64,000 nt of DNA from Moorena producens 3L (GTDB taxonomy: Bacteria; Cyanobacteriota; Cyanobacteriia; Cyanobacteriales; Coleofasciculaceae), in the NCBI RefSeq assembly GCF_000211815.1, contig NZ_GL890825.1, positions 91,720-155,719 of the forward strand. The letters run 5' to 3'. The notes beneath the pieces were generated by a model, which ran no database searches, was not told the origin of the DNA, and saw only the letters and a program-made list of their open reading frames with translations. Position numbers and translations under genes: made by a program. Each line of letters begins with the position of its first letter. Position 1 is the stretch's first letter. This document shows, one piece after another, positions 51,423 to 60,488 of the stretch.

Positions 51423-53003
51423 CTACTCCCCACTCCCTACTCCCAACCCTCTCGCTAACGTAAACCCTTCAGCAGTGCCTAAAGAGACTTGGTTAGGTAA
51501 TTGCAAAGCCGCTAAGGTCGAATTGTCCAAGAGCAGGTAAGATTGAGTTGAGCACAAATCTTTTAAAGTATTTTCATCTTGGGGAATCACTTTGCGATCG
51601 CTATAAAAATCTAAACTAGGACGCTGATAGGAAAAAGACGTATAGATAATATCCCCTGGAGCCGTATTTTCCTGAATCAAAGCCGCCACTGGCTTAACTG
51701 GAAATGCTTCATTTAACTCCCAGAGCCAAGAGTGAGAACTCATTAATAATACCAAAGTTATATACATCCCTATCAATAAAATTGGGATAAAATTGCGGTT
51801 ATGCTGTTTAATTGTCCAAGCCGCTAGGGTCATGGTTAGGCTTACCACCATACCCATAAGGATTAAAACCGGTTGGGGATCTGCCAAGATAAAATAAATA
51901 CATCCCCCTAAAGCAGCTACTCCAATAAATCCTAAAATAATTGTTAAAATCTTAGGATAACGACTCCAATGTTGCCAAAATACAGTGAGTTTAGCGGCAA
52001 CAGCTATAGCAAAAAAGGGATACACAGGCATAATATACCAGGGTAGCTTAGTGGCCATCATAGAAATAATTGTCAAATAGCCGATAGTCCCAATTAAAAT
52101 TAAACTCCCCCAACTCGTGAGGGGTTTTCGCCAAGCTAGATAGAATCCTCCTAGCCAAAACAATAGCCAAGGGAAAGTATACTTAATTAACTCCAAAAGA
52201 TAATACCACGCTGATCCTTGATTCCCTTCCACCTTTTCAGAGATGCGAGCAAATCCTTGAGAGAGAAAATGAACATGCCAAAAGGTTGCTCCATAATGCT
52301 GCCATTGGGCAATATACCAAACCAAAACCGGTGCGTAACCTAGGACTATGCCCAACCAAAAATAGCGACTTTTCAACAACCCTAAGGTTTTATTGGCCAG
52401 AATAAAGACCAAAGCAATTGCCCCTAGAGGCACAACTAATAGACCTTTTGTGAAAGTAATTAGTCCTAAACAAACTCCGATCCCAATTGCCCAATAAGAC
52501 TGAGCCTGACAAGCTTTAAGTAAGCAAAATAGCAACAGCAAAAACCAAGTATTGATCATGCCATCCAGCATTGCCAAACGTCCGTGGCGCACAACTGGCA
52601 ACAGGGTTAAGTAGACGCTAGCGGCAAATATGGCACTGAGACGTTGAAGGAATAGTTCTCGTGCTACTAAATAGAGCAGTGGTACTCCACACGCTGACAA
52701 AAAAGCACCAGGCAAACGAGTAGTGAATTCTTGGACACCCCCTACTTTATAGCTTAAAGCAATCAGCCAATCCATCAAAGGGGGTTTCAGTAGATAAGGT
52801 TCTCCCCACAGAGTAGGATGGAGCCAGTTACCCGTGCGATAGATTTCTCTAGCGATCAGGGCTCTAGTGCCTTCATCCCAGTCCCGTAGGGGTACATTTC
52901 CCAGAAAAATACCCCAAAGGAAAAGGGCGGCCAGGAAAAGGCTTAGGATCCACTTGATATCAGTGAGAGAGGGATTTTTTAAGGTAAGTGCTAATTTGTT
53001 CAT
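51423..53003 (-). CDS. GT39/PMT-type membrane glycosyltransferase
   Basis: A 526-residue membrane protein of the ArnT/dolichyl-phosphate-mannose protein mannosyltransferase superfamily. The first loop RDWDEGTRALIAREIYRTG holds the catalytic acidic residue, with KPPLMDWLIAL shortly after. About ten to twelve hydrophobic helices follow, and there is a C-terminal soluble part with PVKPVAALIQENTAPGDIIY. It transfers a sugar from a polyprenyl-phosphate donor to a lipid or protein acceptor at the outer face of the inner membrane. The acceptor is unknown. It is transcribed alone. Confidence 0.9.
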   Translation of the reverse strand: MNKLALTLKNPSLTDIKWILSLFLAALFLWGIFLGNVPLRDWDEGTRALIAREIYRTGNWLHPTLWGEPYLLKPPLMDWLIALSYKVGGVQEFTTRLPGAFLSACGVPLLYLVARELFLQRLSAIFAASVYLTLLPVVRHGRLAMLDGMINTWFLLLLFCLLKACQAQSYWAIGIGVCLGLITFTKGLLVVPLGAIALVFILANKTLGLLKSRYFWLGIVLGYAPVLVWYIAQWQHYGATFWHVHFLSQGFARISEKVEGNQGSAWYYLLELIKYTFPWLLFWLGGFYLAWRKPLTSWGSLILIGTIGYLTIISMMATKLPWYIMPVYPFFAIAVAAKLTVFWQHWSRYPKILTIILGFIGVAALGGCIYFILADPQPVLILMGMVVSLTMTLAAWTIKQHNRNFIPILLIGMYITLVLLMSSHSWLWELNEAFPVKPVAALIQENTAPGDIIYTSFSYQRPSLDFYSDRKVIPQDENTLKDLCSTQSYLLLDNSTLAALQLPNQVSLGTAEGFTLARGLGVGSGE

Positions 53004-53427
53004 CTATAACAAAGGGAGTAGGGAGTAGGGAGTCGGGAGTAGGGAGTCGGGAGTAGGGAGTCGGGAGTAGGGAGTCGGGAGTCGGGAGACGGGGTAACAA
53101 AATTGACTGTACCTCATAAGTATGAAAAACGCTATATTAATGTTTTGACTAGTTTCGCCCTAGGATGGTTATATAGCATTTCCATTTGATTTGTGAACAT
53201 AATCTCTTTGGGAAAGGCAAGAGGCAAGATTTAATTAAGTATATAGGAATTTTTGGTAATCAAAAAAACTGTAATTATTTTTTTGTATTTATTTATTAAC
53301 TCTATAGCAGCATTTAAAGCGTTTTTAATAACTATAATGTCCACAGTTTTTTTTTCCTATTCCCTGTTACCTATTCCCTGTTCCCTGTTCCCTGTTCCCT
53401 GTCTTGATATAGATTGATAATCAAAAG
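53004..53427. other. Repeat-rich gap
   Basis: It contains a GGGAGTA/GGGAGTC heptamer array (53010-53092), an end (GTACCTCATAAGTATGAAAAACGCTATA, 53107-53134, shown in parts elsewhere) of the TA-flanked element type, an A+T-rich centre and a CTGTTCC array (53356-53401). No gene is seen. Confidence 0.8.
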
Positions 53428-54246
53428 ATGCATCCTCTATCTCCATCAAATCAACTCCCTCTCTATGGCAAAAGAATCATTGTAACAGCACCAAGAACCT
53501 ATGGGTCTCGGTTATCTCAACAAATCATTAACCAGGGTGGACTTCCCATAGTGATGCCAACCATTGAAACCTGTTTGTTAGAAAATTATCCTGAATTAGA
53601 TGCTGCTCTCAGGGAAATAAGTAAATTTGATTGGATTGCCTTTACTAGTCGCAACGGAATAGACGCTTTTTTTGCCCGCATGGCATCCTTGGGTATTTCT
53701 AAATCTGTGCTGAAAAATTGTCAACTATCTGCCATTGGAAAAGATGCCGAAAGATTGTCGGATTTTGGAGTAACAGCTGATTTAGTTCCGGCTGAAGCTA
53801 GCCCAACCGGAATGGTTACTGAATTGTCTAACTATCCAACTATTGATCAGAAAACTATATTAGTTCCTATTCCAAAGGTGGTCGGGATACCAGAACCTAA
53901 TGTCATTCCCAATTTTATTTCCGGTTTACAGGAATTGGGCATAAAAGTCAGTCCAGTATTGACCTATCAAACCCGAATTTTGGATAAAACTATCTATGAT
54001 GTAGAATTGAATCTGATTCGTCAAGGCAAGATAGATGTTATTGCTTTTAGTAGCACCGCAGAAGTGACCGCTTTTTTGACAATGGTAAACTCCCCCCAGG
54101 ATTATAACCATTGTGTCATTGCTTGCTTTGGTCCCTATACCGCTGCTAATACTGAAAACTTGGGGTTAACTGTCTCTATTGTATCTAAAAATTACCGCTC
54201 CTTTGAGGGATTTGCGAATGCGATCGCAAACTTTTTTAATAGCTAA
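53428..54246 (+). CDS. Uroporphyrinogen-III synthase-like protein
   Basis: A 272-residue protein with the bilobed HemD fold: GKRIIVTAPRTYGSRLSQQI opens the first lobe, WIAFTSRNGIDAFF is the family hallmark of the hinge side, and DVIAFSSTAEVTAFL plus CFGPYTAANTENLGL give the second lobe. HemD cyclises hydroxymethylbilane to uroporphyrinogen III for haem, chlorophyll and B12. The sequence is divergent in places. A second HemD may exist in the genome, so I leave out the symbol. Tetrapyrrole binding by the GUN4 domain encoded 2 kb downstream is a suggestive neighbour. Confidence 0.8.
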   Translation: MHPLSPSNQLPLYGKRIIVTAPRTYGSRLSQQIINQGGLPIVMPTIETCLLENYPELDAALREISKFDWIAFTSRNGIDAFFARMASLGISKSVLKNCQLSAIGKDAERLSDFGVTADLVPAEASPTGMVTELSNYPTIDQKTILVPIPKVVGIPEPNVIPNFISGLQELGIKVSPVLTYQTRILDKTIYDVELNLIRQGKIDVIAFSSTAEVTAFLTMVNSPQDYNHCVIACFGPYTAANTENLGLTVSIVSKNYRSFEGFANAIANFFNS

Positions 54247-54310
54247 CTTTCAGCTATCGTAATCCTAAATAAATTGTGATAATTTTTGATGCCATATTCC
54301 GTACTTCTTA

Positions 54311-54358
54311 CTCCCGATTCCCGATTCCCGATTCCCGATTCCCGATTCCCGATTCCCT
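54311..54358. repeat. Heptamer array CCGATTC
   Basis: Six tandem CCGATTC units precede the VOC-family gene. The unit is identical to that of 50004-50040. Confidence 0.92.
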
Positions 54359-54396
54359 TTGCTATATAATTAGCGAAGGGAAATTTAGGTGGGTGA

Positions 54397-54879
54397 ATGG
54401 AAACCAATCAGCCCTCAGTCAACCCCAATACCCCTAATCTAGATCGGCTTCACATCAAGCGCCCCTGCTTGGTAGTTGCTGATCTCGAACGAGCATTCAC
54501 CATTTACCAAGATATCCTAGGATTTAAGCTCGACTATCTGGCTGAAGCATCCCCAGACTCTTACCTCTACCAAGTGTTTCAGTTTCCCAAAAGTGCTCAG
54601 CTCAAATTTGCATCACTCAGTACAGAAGACGAACCTAGAGCCCTAGCCCTGACCGAAGTCAAGGGAATTGAATTACCCACCCCTACCACTCCCTATCGTT
54701 TAGCCCTGGTGGTCAGAGTAAAAGACCTGACCCTAACCATTGAGAAAATCCGTGAACTCGGCCTTGAAACCATTGAGCCCAATTACTTTACTAGACCACC
54801 AAACCTCAATTTCACTGAGCAAGCATTCTGCGATTACGACGGTCATCGGATTATGCTTTATGATGTGACATCTGGTTGA
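54397..54879 (+). CDS. Glyoxalase/VOC superfamily protein
   Basis: A 160-residue protein of two beta-alpha-beta-beta-beta modules. HIKRPCLVVADLERAFTIYQDILGF is the VOC start, followed by LDYLAEASPDSYLYQVF, and the second module opens RLALVVRVKDLTLTIEKI. The metal-ligand positions look like H/E combinations in the first and last strands (HIKRP and IMLYD). The substrate is unknown; family enzymes include glyoxalase I, dioxygenases and resistance proteins. It stands between two repeat-filled spacers. Confidence 0.85.
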   Translation: METNQPSVNPNTPNLDRLHIKRPCLVVADLERAFTIYQDILGFKLDYLAEASPDSYLYQVFQFPKSAQLKFASLSTEDEPRALALTEVKGIELPTPTTPYRLALVVRVKDLTLTIEKIRELGLETIEPNYFTRPPNLNFTEQAFCDYDGHRIMLYDVTSG

Positions 54880-54979
54880 GTAATTTAGCGAAGGGAATAG
54901 GGAGTCGCACCTCTGCATCGCTATTCCCGACTCCCAGATCCGCTGTTCCCTTTGCTATAGTTATTGCTTCTAAAAGAAC

Positions 54980-55873
54980 GTGAGAAAAATCCTTGGGCTG
55001 AGCTTGATTGCCATTGGTTTAGCCATTGGGTGGTTATCTATCCGGAATCACCAGCCACCCGATGCCCTCTCTTCAGATGTTTCGCCACCCCAGAAACAGA
55101 TCAAATACCAATCCCATCCTCTAGACTTTAGTGTGGTTCATACCTTATTAATTCCAGCTGAAAGTGGATTTTCCGTTACTCCAGCCATATCGGAACAGTT
55201 AATCACCTTAGAAGATTTAGCCCAAAAGCACCAAGCTGTAGCTGCCATCAACGGCGGTTTTTTTGACCCAAAAAATCAGAAGACCACCTCAATCGTAATC
55301 AAGCAAGGGCAACTAGTAGCAGATCCCCGTGACAACCAGGGGCTAATCCAAAATCCCAACTTACAGCCCTACATGGATAAAATTCTCAATCGATCAGAAT
55401 TTCGGCGATACCGTTGTGGGTCAACAGTCCGCTATGATATTACCCTACACAGTGAACCGACCCCCCCCGGTTGTCAATTATTAGATGCCCTAGGCAGTGG
55501 TCCGTTGCTGGTTCCACAAATTACATCAGTCACCGAAGGTTTTGTAGCTGTAGAAAATGGCAAAGTCATACGAGATGCCCTAGGGAGCAGCCGACTCAAT
55601 GCTAGAAGTGCAGTCGGTATTACTCCTGATGGCAGCATTTTGTTAGTCATGGTCGCTCAAAAACCAGAAGCTCCCAGAAATTCCGGTATGTCGTTCAGGG
55701 CCCTAGCTACCTTCCTGAAAACTGCTGGGGTGGAAAAAGCCATGAATCTAGATGGAGGAAGCTCCTCCGCTCTTTATTATAACGGCAAAACCATTTATGG
55801 GAGAGTGGACAAAAACGGAAATCGAATCAAACGAAAAATTAAATCGATTCTAATGGTTAACCAAGACCCGTGA
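54980..55873 (+). CDS. Phosphodiester glycosidase (NAGPA)-domain exported protein
   Basis: A 297-residue protein. Start GTG 54980 is followed by a short N-terminal membrane segment (LGLSLIAIGLAIGWLSI). The NAGPA domain (PF09992, phosphodiester glycosidase / exopolysaccharide-type) shows AAINGGFFDPKNQKTTSIVI, GSSRLNARSAVGITPDG and AMNLDGGSSSALYYNG, its active-site-like signature. Human NAGPA removes N-acetylglucosamine from mannose phosphate; cyanobacterial ones are uncharacterised but exported and probably act on polysaccharide. It is monocistronic with repeats on both sides. Confidence 0.87.
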   Translation: MRKILGLSLIAIGLAIGWLSIRNHQPPDALSSDVSPPQKQIKYQSHPLDFSVVHTLLIPAESGFSVTPAISEQLITLEDLAQKHQAVAAINGGFFDPKNQKTTSIVIKQGQLVADPRDNQGLIQNPNLQPYMDKILNRSEFRRYRCGSTVRYDITLHSEPTPPGCQLLDALGSGPLLVPQITSVTEGFVAVENGKVIRDALGSSRLNARSAVGITPDGSILLVMVAQKPEAPRNSGMSFRALATFLKTAGVEKAMNLDGGSSSALYYNGKTIYGRVDKNGNRIKRKIKSILMVNQDP

Positions 55874-55892
55874 CTAGTAGGGAGTCGGGAGC

Positions 55893-55936
55893 GGTGCGAC
55901 CCGTGGCGAATTTAATTCGACGACTGTAAGCGCACC
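55893..55936. repeat. 44-bp palindromic repeat GGTGCGACCCGTGGCGAATT...
   Basis: GGTGCGACCCGTGGCGAATT pairs through TTAATTCG to a tail CGCACC. The same 44-bp unit occurs at 61663-61706 inside the end of the TnpB gene, differing at a few bases. Confidence 0.88.
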
Positions 55937-55989
55937 GAGGGAGTCGGGAGTCGGAACGATCTGAAAATATAATCAGTCCTTAATTATTA

Positions 55990-56126
55990 TATAGCAGTTC
56001 TCCTCTTTATGAGGTACACAGGATTTTTGACCTATTCCCGTTTTCCTATTCCCGATTCCCGATTCCCGATTCCCTATTCCCTAAAATCCAAAACTTGTGT
56101 ACCTCACCTATTTTAGAAATGCTATA
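55990..56126. repeat. TATAGC-type element with a CCGATTC array inside
   Basis: Ends TATAGCAGTTCTC and AAATGCTATA are imperfect inverted repeats, with TATGAGGTACAC and GTGTACCTCA as inner inverted segments. The centre is a CCGATTC array (56040-56090). It precedes the caspase-like gene by about 35 bp. Confidence 0.7.
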
Positions 56127-56159
56127 AGAAGATAATAGATGGCATTAGTGAAAAAGTAA

Positions 56160-57671
56160 ATGGCTAAGAAAGTAGCACTGCTGATCGCGGTTGATCAGTA
56201 TGCAGAAGGTTTAACTACCCATCAAGCTGCCTCCCATGATGTGCAAGCAATGCAGCGAGTTTTACAAGAGAAAACCCTAGGGGATTTTAATCGGGTAGAC
56301 TTGCTGCTCAATCCCAATATGGTCAACCTAAAAGAGGCAATTCAGAACCTAGTTGACCAATGTGGTGTCAATGACTTAGCCCTAGTTTTTTTCTCTGGCC
56401 AAGGAATTATTAATCAGGATGGTAAACTGTATTTAACAACTAGCATCACGACTAAAGATAACCTTGAAGGTACTGCATTACCCGCTTCTTTTTTACACCA
56501 GCAATTTAGTCGTAGTGATGCTCAGCAACAAATAGTAATTCTTGAGTGTGATTACTATAGTGCTTCCGCTGATGGTTCGCTGACAGAACCTGTGAGTGTC
56601 AATCTCAAGGAAGAACTCAGTGCTCCAGGGCGAGCAGTTCTCACCTCCTCCACAACTACACAAACCTCTTTTGAACAGGAAGCACCTCATTGTTCCCTTT
56701 ACACCCAGTACTTAGTCGAAGGCATTGAAACTGGTGCAGCAGACCGAGATGGGGCTGGCTTAATCTATGTTCGTGAATTACATAACTATGCCACCGAAAA
56801 AGTCCAGACTATTAAGCCCCAGATCGAGCCAGCTCTGTTTCTCGATAATAAAGGGTTGGATATTTTACTGACTATTTTAATGAATAAAGACCCCAAGGAT
56901 GATCCCGATAGTGAGTATCGCAAAATCGAAGCCAAGTATCGCAAAATTGTGGAAAACTATGAACGGTATGGTAAGATTCCTGAAATTGTTCAATATACAT
57001 TAAATAAAAAACACAAAGAGTTGGGGATAACTGTTGACCTACACCAACCTGACCAACTCATTTCTGATCAAGGCATAGACTACTCTAACTTGCGAGATTT
57101 ACTCAAAGCCGGTAAATGGAAAGAAGCCGATCAGGAAACCTTTGCTCTAATGGTTAAAGCAGTTGATCGAGAAGAAGACAACAATCTCGATCCTGAGTCA
57201 ATCAAGAATTTTCCCTGCACCGATCTACACACCATTGAGCAGCTTTGGCTAAAGTATAGCAGTGGGCAATTCGGCTTCAGTTTGCAAAAAGAAATTTGGC
57301 AGAAGCTTGGGGGAAAACTTGATAGTGACGAGAATAACGTTGATAAACTAGAATTCAACCGAAGCGTGTATGTTTTGAGTTCCTATTACAACCCAAACAG
57401 TATTTCCCGCAGTAATTATTTCCCTAACATATTAGCGTATCAAACTCAGCTTTATCAACAATTTGGTCATAGTGTGGGATGGCGACAGCGCAAAGGATTG
57501 CACCTCAGAAGACGATGGAAAAATTATGAAGACCTTACATTTTCCGTAATCTGGGCTCCAGTGGGTCACCTGCCAACTCTGGTTGGTCGTGATGGCATGA
57601 ATTTGGGAGTATTATCGATTTGGAGGATGAGGGTTAATTTATTCTCTCACCTTGAGGAGTGTTGGTTATAG
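56160..57671 (+). CDS. Inactive-looking caspase-fold p20 domain fused to GUN4
   Basis: A 503-residue protein. Residues 1-230 form a caspase/metacaspase-like p20 domain: KKVALLIAVDQYAEGL, then LALVFFSGQGI, where the catalytic His of the FSGHG motif is Gln81, and IVILECDYYSAS, where the usual D-C-C-H/Y-S-G is changed around C130-D131-Y132. The dyad is thus missing. Residues about 300-480 are a GUN4 domain: YSNLRDLLKAGKWKEAD, IKNFPCTDLHTIEQLWLKY, GWRQRKGLHL and FSVIWAPVGHLP. GUN4 binds Mg-protoporphyrin and stimulates Mg-chelatase. The fusion should be a tetrapyrrole-sensing pseudo-protease. Known cyanobacterial orthocaspases include members with altered dyads. Confidence 0.87.
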   Translation: MAKKVALLIAVDQYAEGLTTHQAASHDVQAMQRVLQEKTLGDFNRVDLLLNPNMVNLKEAIQNLVDQCGVNDLALVFFSGQGIINQDGKLYLTTSITTKDNLEGTALPASFLHQQFSRSDAQQQIVILECDYYSASADGSLTEPVSVNLKEELSAPGRAVLTSSTTTQTSFEQEAPHCSLYTQYLVEGIETGAADRDGAGLIYVRELHNYATEKVQTIKPQIEPALFLDNKGLDILLTILMNKDPKDDPDSEYRKIEAKYRKIVENYERYGKIPEIVQYTLNKKHKELGITVDLHQPDQLISDQGIDYSNLRDLLKAGKWKEADQETFALMVKAVDREEDNNLDPESIKNFPCTDLHTIEQLWLKYSSGQFGFSLQKEIWQKLGGKLDSDENNVDKLEFNRSVYVLSSYYNPNSISRSNYFPNILAYQTQLYQQFGHSVGWRQRKGLHLRRRWKNYEDLTFSVIWAPVGHLPTLVGRDGMNLGVLSIWRMRVNLFSHLEECWL

Positions 57672-57740
57672 CGTTTGTAAGTATTCAGCTATCAGCCGTC
57701 AGCGTGTCGCGTATCAGCTTATGGGCACGCTACTTGAGGT

Positions 57741-57787
57741 GCAGCCTGGTCTTGGGGGTTTCCCCCACTCGCGCTTTGCATCAAGAC
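57741..57787. repeat. REP-like element, diverged copy
   Basis: GCAGCCTGGTCTTGGGGGTT, TCCCCCACTCGCGC and GCATCAAGAC give a partial copy of the REP-like element, following a GCCGTCAGCG repeat. It lies in the gap downstream of the caspase/GUN4 gene. Confidence 0.7.
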
Positions 57788-57899
57788 AGTGTGGCACAGG
57801 CTTCGACGCATCGGACCTATTAGCTGATAGCTGACAGCTGAACGCTTAGGTTGAGGAAATGCCAAGCTGGAGAAATAATTCTCAGCACAAATAAGAATC

Positions 57900-58886
57900 A
57901 TGAATCGAAACCGTTTCAAAGTTGGAACCTTTAACCTATGCAACTTAGTGCTACCAGATGTCCTATACTATAGAAAAAAGATATATACCCAAACAGAGTA
58001 CGCTCTTAAGACCACCTGGATCGCTGAACAACTGAAGAAGATGAAAGCTGACATTGTTGGCTTTCAAGAGGTATTTCATAAAGAAGCTCTCCAACAAGCA
58101 CTGGCTCAGAGCCAAGTTTATGACAATGCCACCACTGTGTTCGCAAACCCTACGGGTAAAAGTCCAGTTGTTGCCCTGACCTCCAGGTTTCCAGTGCTTG
58201 AATACAACGTCATCAAAGATTTTCCCACTACGGCATGCCTGGATATCCAAGGAACAGACATCCCACTCAAGCGTTTTTCTCGACCAGTGTTGGAAGCACA
58301 TCTCAAGCTGAGTGACACGATTGATTGTACAGTTTTTGTAATTCACCTCAAGTCCAAGCGTCCGATCATCCCAGATGGAGTAGACCGCAACGACCCAATT
58401 GAACAAGCCAAAGGACAAGCGAGATCTCTAATCCTCCGAGCAGCTGAAGCAACAGCTTTGCGGGTAATTTTGATGGATAAGCTTCAGCACAGGGATCATC
58501 CGGTAATAGTTATGGGTGATGTCAATGATAGTGGTCTGGCTATAACCTCTCAAATCGTTTCTGGAGAGCCTCCTTTGAGAAAACTCTGGTTTCAGCAAAA
58601 GCAGATCATCTGGGATGTGTTGTTGTATTACGTCAAAGACATTCAAGCTCGACAAAACTATGGTGACTTCTACTACACCCACATCCATAATGGCCACCAC
58701 GAGAGCCTAGATCACATCCTGGTTAGTCAGGAATTCGTGGTTCAAAATCCCAAACGCATTGGCAGAGTTGGGTATGTCTCCCTTTTCAATGATCATCTGA
58801 TCGACGAAACTTTGAGTGAAGAGAAAATTGAGACTTGGCAATCTGATCACGGACAGGTCGTTGTCTCCATCGAACTTGATTCATAA
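57900..58886 (+). CDS. Endonuclease/exonuclease/phosphatase (EEP) family protein
   Basis: A 328-residue enzyme of the DNase I-like/EEP fold. Metal and catalytic residues are recognisable in order: Asn in VGTFNLCNL, Glu in VGFQEVF, His in VFVIHLKSKR, Asp-Asn-like MGDVND, and HESLDHILVS with SDHGQVVV at the end. It may cleave phosphodiesters of nucleic acids or lipids. No signal peptide is present. It is followed after 8 bp by a cupin gene on the same strand, so the two are probably co-transcribed. Confidence 0.88.
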   Translation: MNRNRFKVGTFNLCNLVLPDVLYYRKKIYTQTEYALKTTWIAEQLKKMKADIVGFQEVFHKEALQQALAQSQVYDNATTVFANPTGKSPVVALTSRFPVLEYNVIKDFPTTACLDIQGTDIPLKRFSRPVLEAHLKLSDTIDCTVFVIHLKSKRPIIPDGVDRNDPIEQAKGQARSLILRAAEATALRVILMDKLQHRDHPVIVMGDVNDSGLAITSQIVSGEPPLRKLWFQQKQIIWDVLLYYVKDIQARQNYGDFYYTHIHNGHHESLDHILVSQEFVVQNPKRIGRVGYVSLFNDHLIDETLSEEKIETWQSDHGQVVVSIELDS

Positions 58887-58894
58887 GGTGATGT

Positions 58895-59242
58895 ATGAAC
58901 ACTGAAGAGATAGCTAACATTTTCAACTTACCTCCTGAACTTCCTACCGAAGAACTGTTTGAACCGTTGATATCTAGCCAGAGCGTATTAATCGAGCGCA
59001 TCATCTCCACTGGACAAACTACACCAACCGGAGAGTGGTATGACCAAGACCAAGACGAATGGGTAATCCTCTTACAAGGGCAAGCAACCCTTGCCTACCT
59101 TGACGGTTCCAGTGTCAAGCTCAAAGCAGGGGATTATCTATTTATTAAAGCTCATCAAAAGCATCGAGTTGAATATACCAGTGCTGAGCCACCCTGCATT
59201 TGGCTAGCCGTTCATGGCAATTTGCAACAGCAGCAGACGTAG
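58895..59242 (+). CDS. Cupin-domain protein
   Basis: A 115-residue single-cupin protein. The first motif is GEWYDQDQDEWVILLQGQATL, in which the usual H-x-H is missing (Asp/Gln at the two His positions), and the second is KAGDYLFIKAHQKHRVEYTS, with one His kept. A bound metal is therefore uncertain. The spacing of 8 bp to the EEP gene and shared strand suggest a common role. The ATG follows AAGGTG. Cupins of this type often act as small-molecule sensors or isomerases, but nothing specific can be said here. Confidence 0.85.
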   Translation: MNTEEIANIFNLPPELPTEELFEPLISSQSVLIERIISTGQTTPTGEWYDQDQDEWVILLQGQATLAYLDGSSVKLKAGDYLFIKAHQKHRVEYTSAEPPCIWLAVHGNLQQQQT

Positions 59243-59271
59243 GCAAAATTTTCAGGACTTACGCAAAACTG

Positions 59272-59410
59272 GGCGTTGCTTAATAATGGAATGATTTCAA
59301 GACTTTTGTGGAATGGGCATCAGGCGTGGAACGGGCATCTTGCCCGTTACAATCTTCGGGCGGGCAGGATGCCCACTCTACTCCTATTCATTCGAAGATT
59401 CAGCAACGCC
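59272..59410. mobile_element. MITE with GGCGTTGCT ends, copy 3, perfect 8-bp target duplication
   Basis: 139 bp bounded by GGCGTTGCTTAATAAT and TTCAGCAACGCC. The flanking 8 bases are identical on both sides, CAAAACTG at 59264-59271 and 59411-59418. This is the strongest target-site duplication in the window. Internal sequence matches copy 2 at 51150-51291. Confidence 0.92.
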
Positions 59411-59791
59411 CAAAACTGGACTCTAAACCCGCTTATAGCATTTCTCAAATAGATCAGGTATCAGAAACGCTATAGAGTAATCGCCCTTCAAGTATGATCC
59501 TAAAGTATTAAGTTTTGTAAAACGTTTCATAACTTGATTAGCTAGCCCTGATTACTTACTAGAGGTTACTGTTGTGATGGGGAAATGCGATCGCTATTTA
59601 TTGTCGTCTCATTTTCCCTTAACTCTAGTAAATTTATATTTCCGAAATCACTCTAAATCAGGAAACTCTCTCCCTAGATGGGAATAGTTTATATAAGCCC
59701 AACCAAGACCAGACTACCTTCAATGACAGTTCATAGACAGTTCATAGAAGTGTAGGACCCGAGTGAACTAGGAGATGATCATAAGACGCCG
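59411..59791. other. Gap holding one TATAGC-type hairpin
   Basis: A TATAGCATTTCT ... AGAAACGCTATA hairpin lies at 59434-59474, and a TTATATAAG motif at about 59689-59697 could be the promoter of the next gene. No gene is seen. Confidence 0.55.
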
Positions 59792-60333
59792 ATGTCACTA
59801 GAAAATGGATTAAATGCTCTCCAACAAAAACGTTATGCAGAGGCGGTGCAATGGCTAGAAGACTATTGCCACTATTGCCAACATTCTCGCGATCACCATT
59901 CTCAAGAGTATAGTCAAGCCCAAGCAGCTCTGGTGAAAGCCTATAGCGGCAATGGTGAGAACAAAAAAGCGATCGCCCTCTGTCGGAAGTTAGAAAATCA
60001 CCCAAATTCCCAGGTCAGCAATTGGGCAAAAAAATGTCTGGCCACCCTCACTTCAAAGTCAACAAAAACAACCCTAACAAAAACAACAGCGAAAGCCATG
60101 TCAAAATCCCGTCACAAAGCCGGAAGAGTGGCGCAAACTGGAATCAGGTTAGCCATGAAAGGCATTGCCAGTAATCTTGCCCTTGCCTCTGGTGTTACCA
60201 TCTCTTTACTATTTGGGATGGTATTAGTCTTATCTCTGAGTTTGCTGCTAATCCTGAATAGTAACAATCCTGTTACTGGATTAATCATCTCAGTTGCCAT
60301 CACCCTAATTTTTAACAAATCTGGGAGGCAAGA

Positions 60334-60383
60334 GGGGTCTATCCATCCCCATCCGTGCATAGGGATGGGGATGGATAGACCCC
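60334..60383. repeat. 21-bp perfect inverted repeat at the gene break
   Basis: GGGGTCTATCCATCCCCATC... pairs perfectly over 21 bp with its inverse, separated by an 8-nt loop (60355-60362). It begins where the M48-like reading frame leaves the family pattern. It is followed by a TTCGCGTAGCG-type half repeat (GCCGTAGGCCACGCTATGGGAAC). Confidence 0.88.
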
Positions 60384-60488
60384 TTGCCGTAGGCCACGCT
60401 ATGGGAACAAGAGTATTTAGCAATGGGTTGACAATGTAACACAAAATATATATAATGGTACATAAGGTCGATAAACAAGGTAAAAGCA

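Noticed and set aside
57963..58418. 151-codon open frame on the minus strand of the EEP gene
   Set aside because: It overlaps a gene with all EEP motifs intact and has no motifs of its own.
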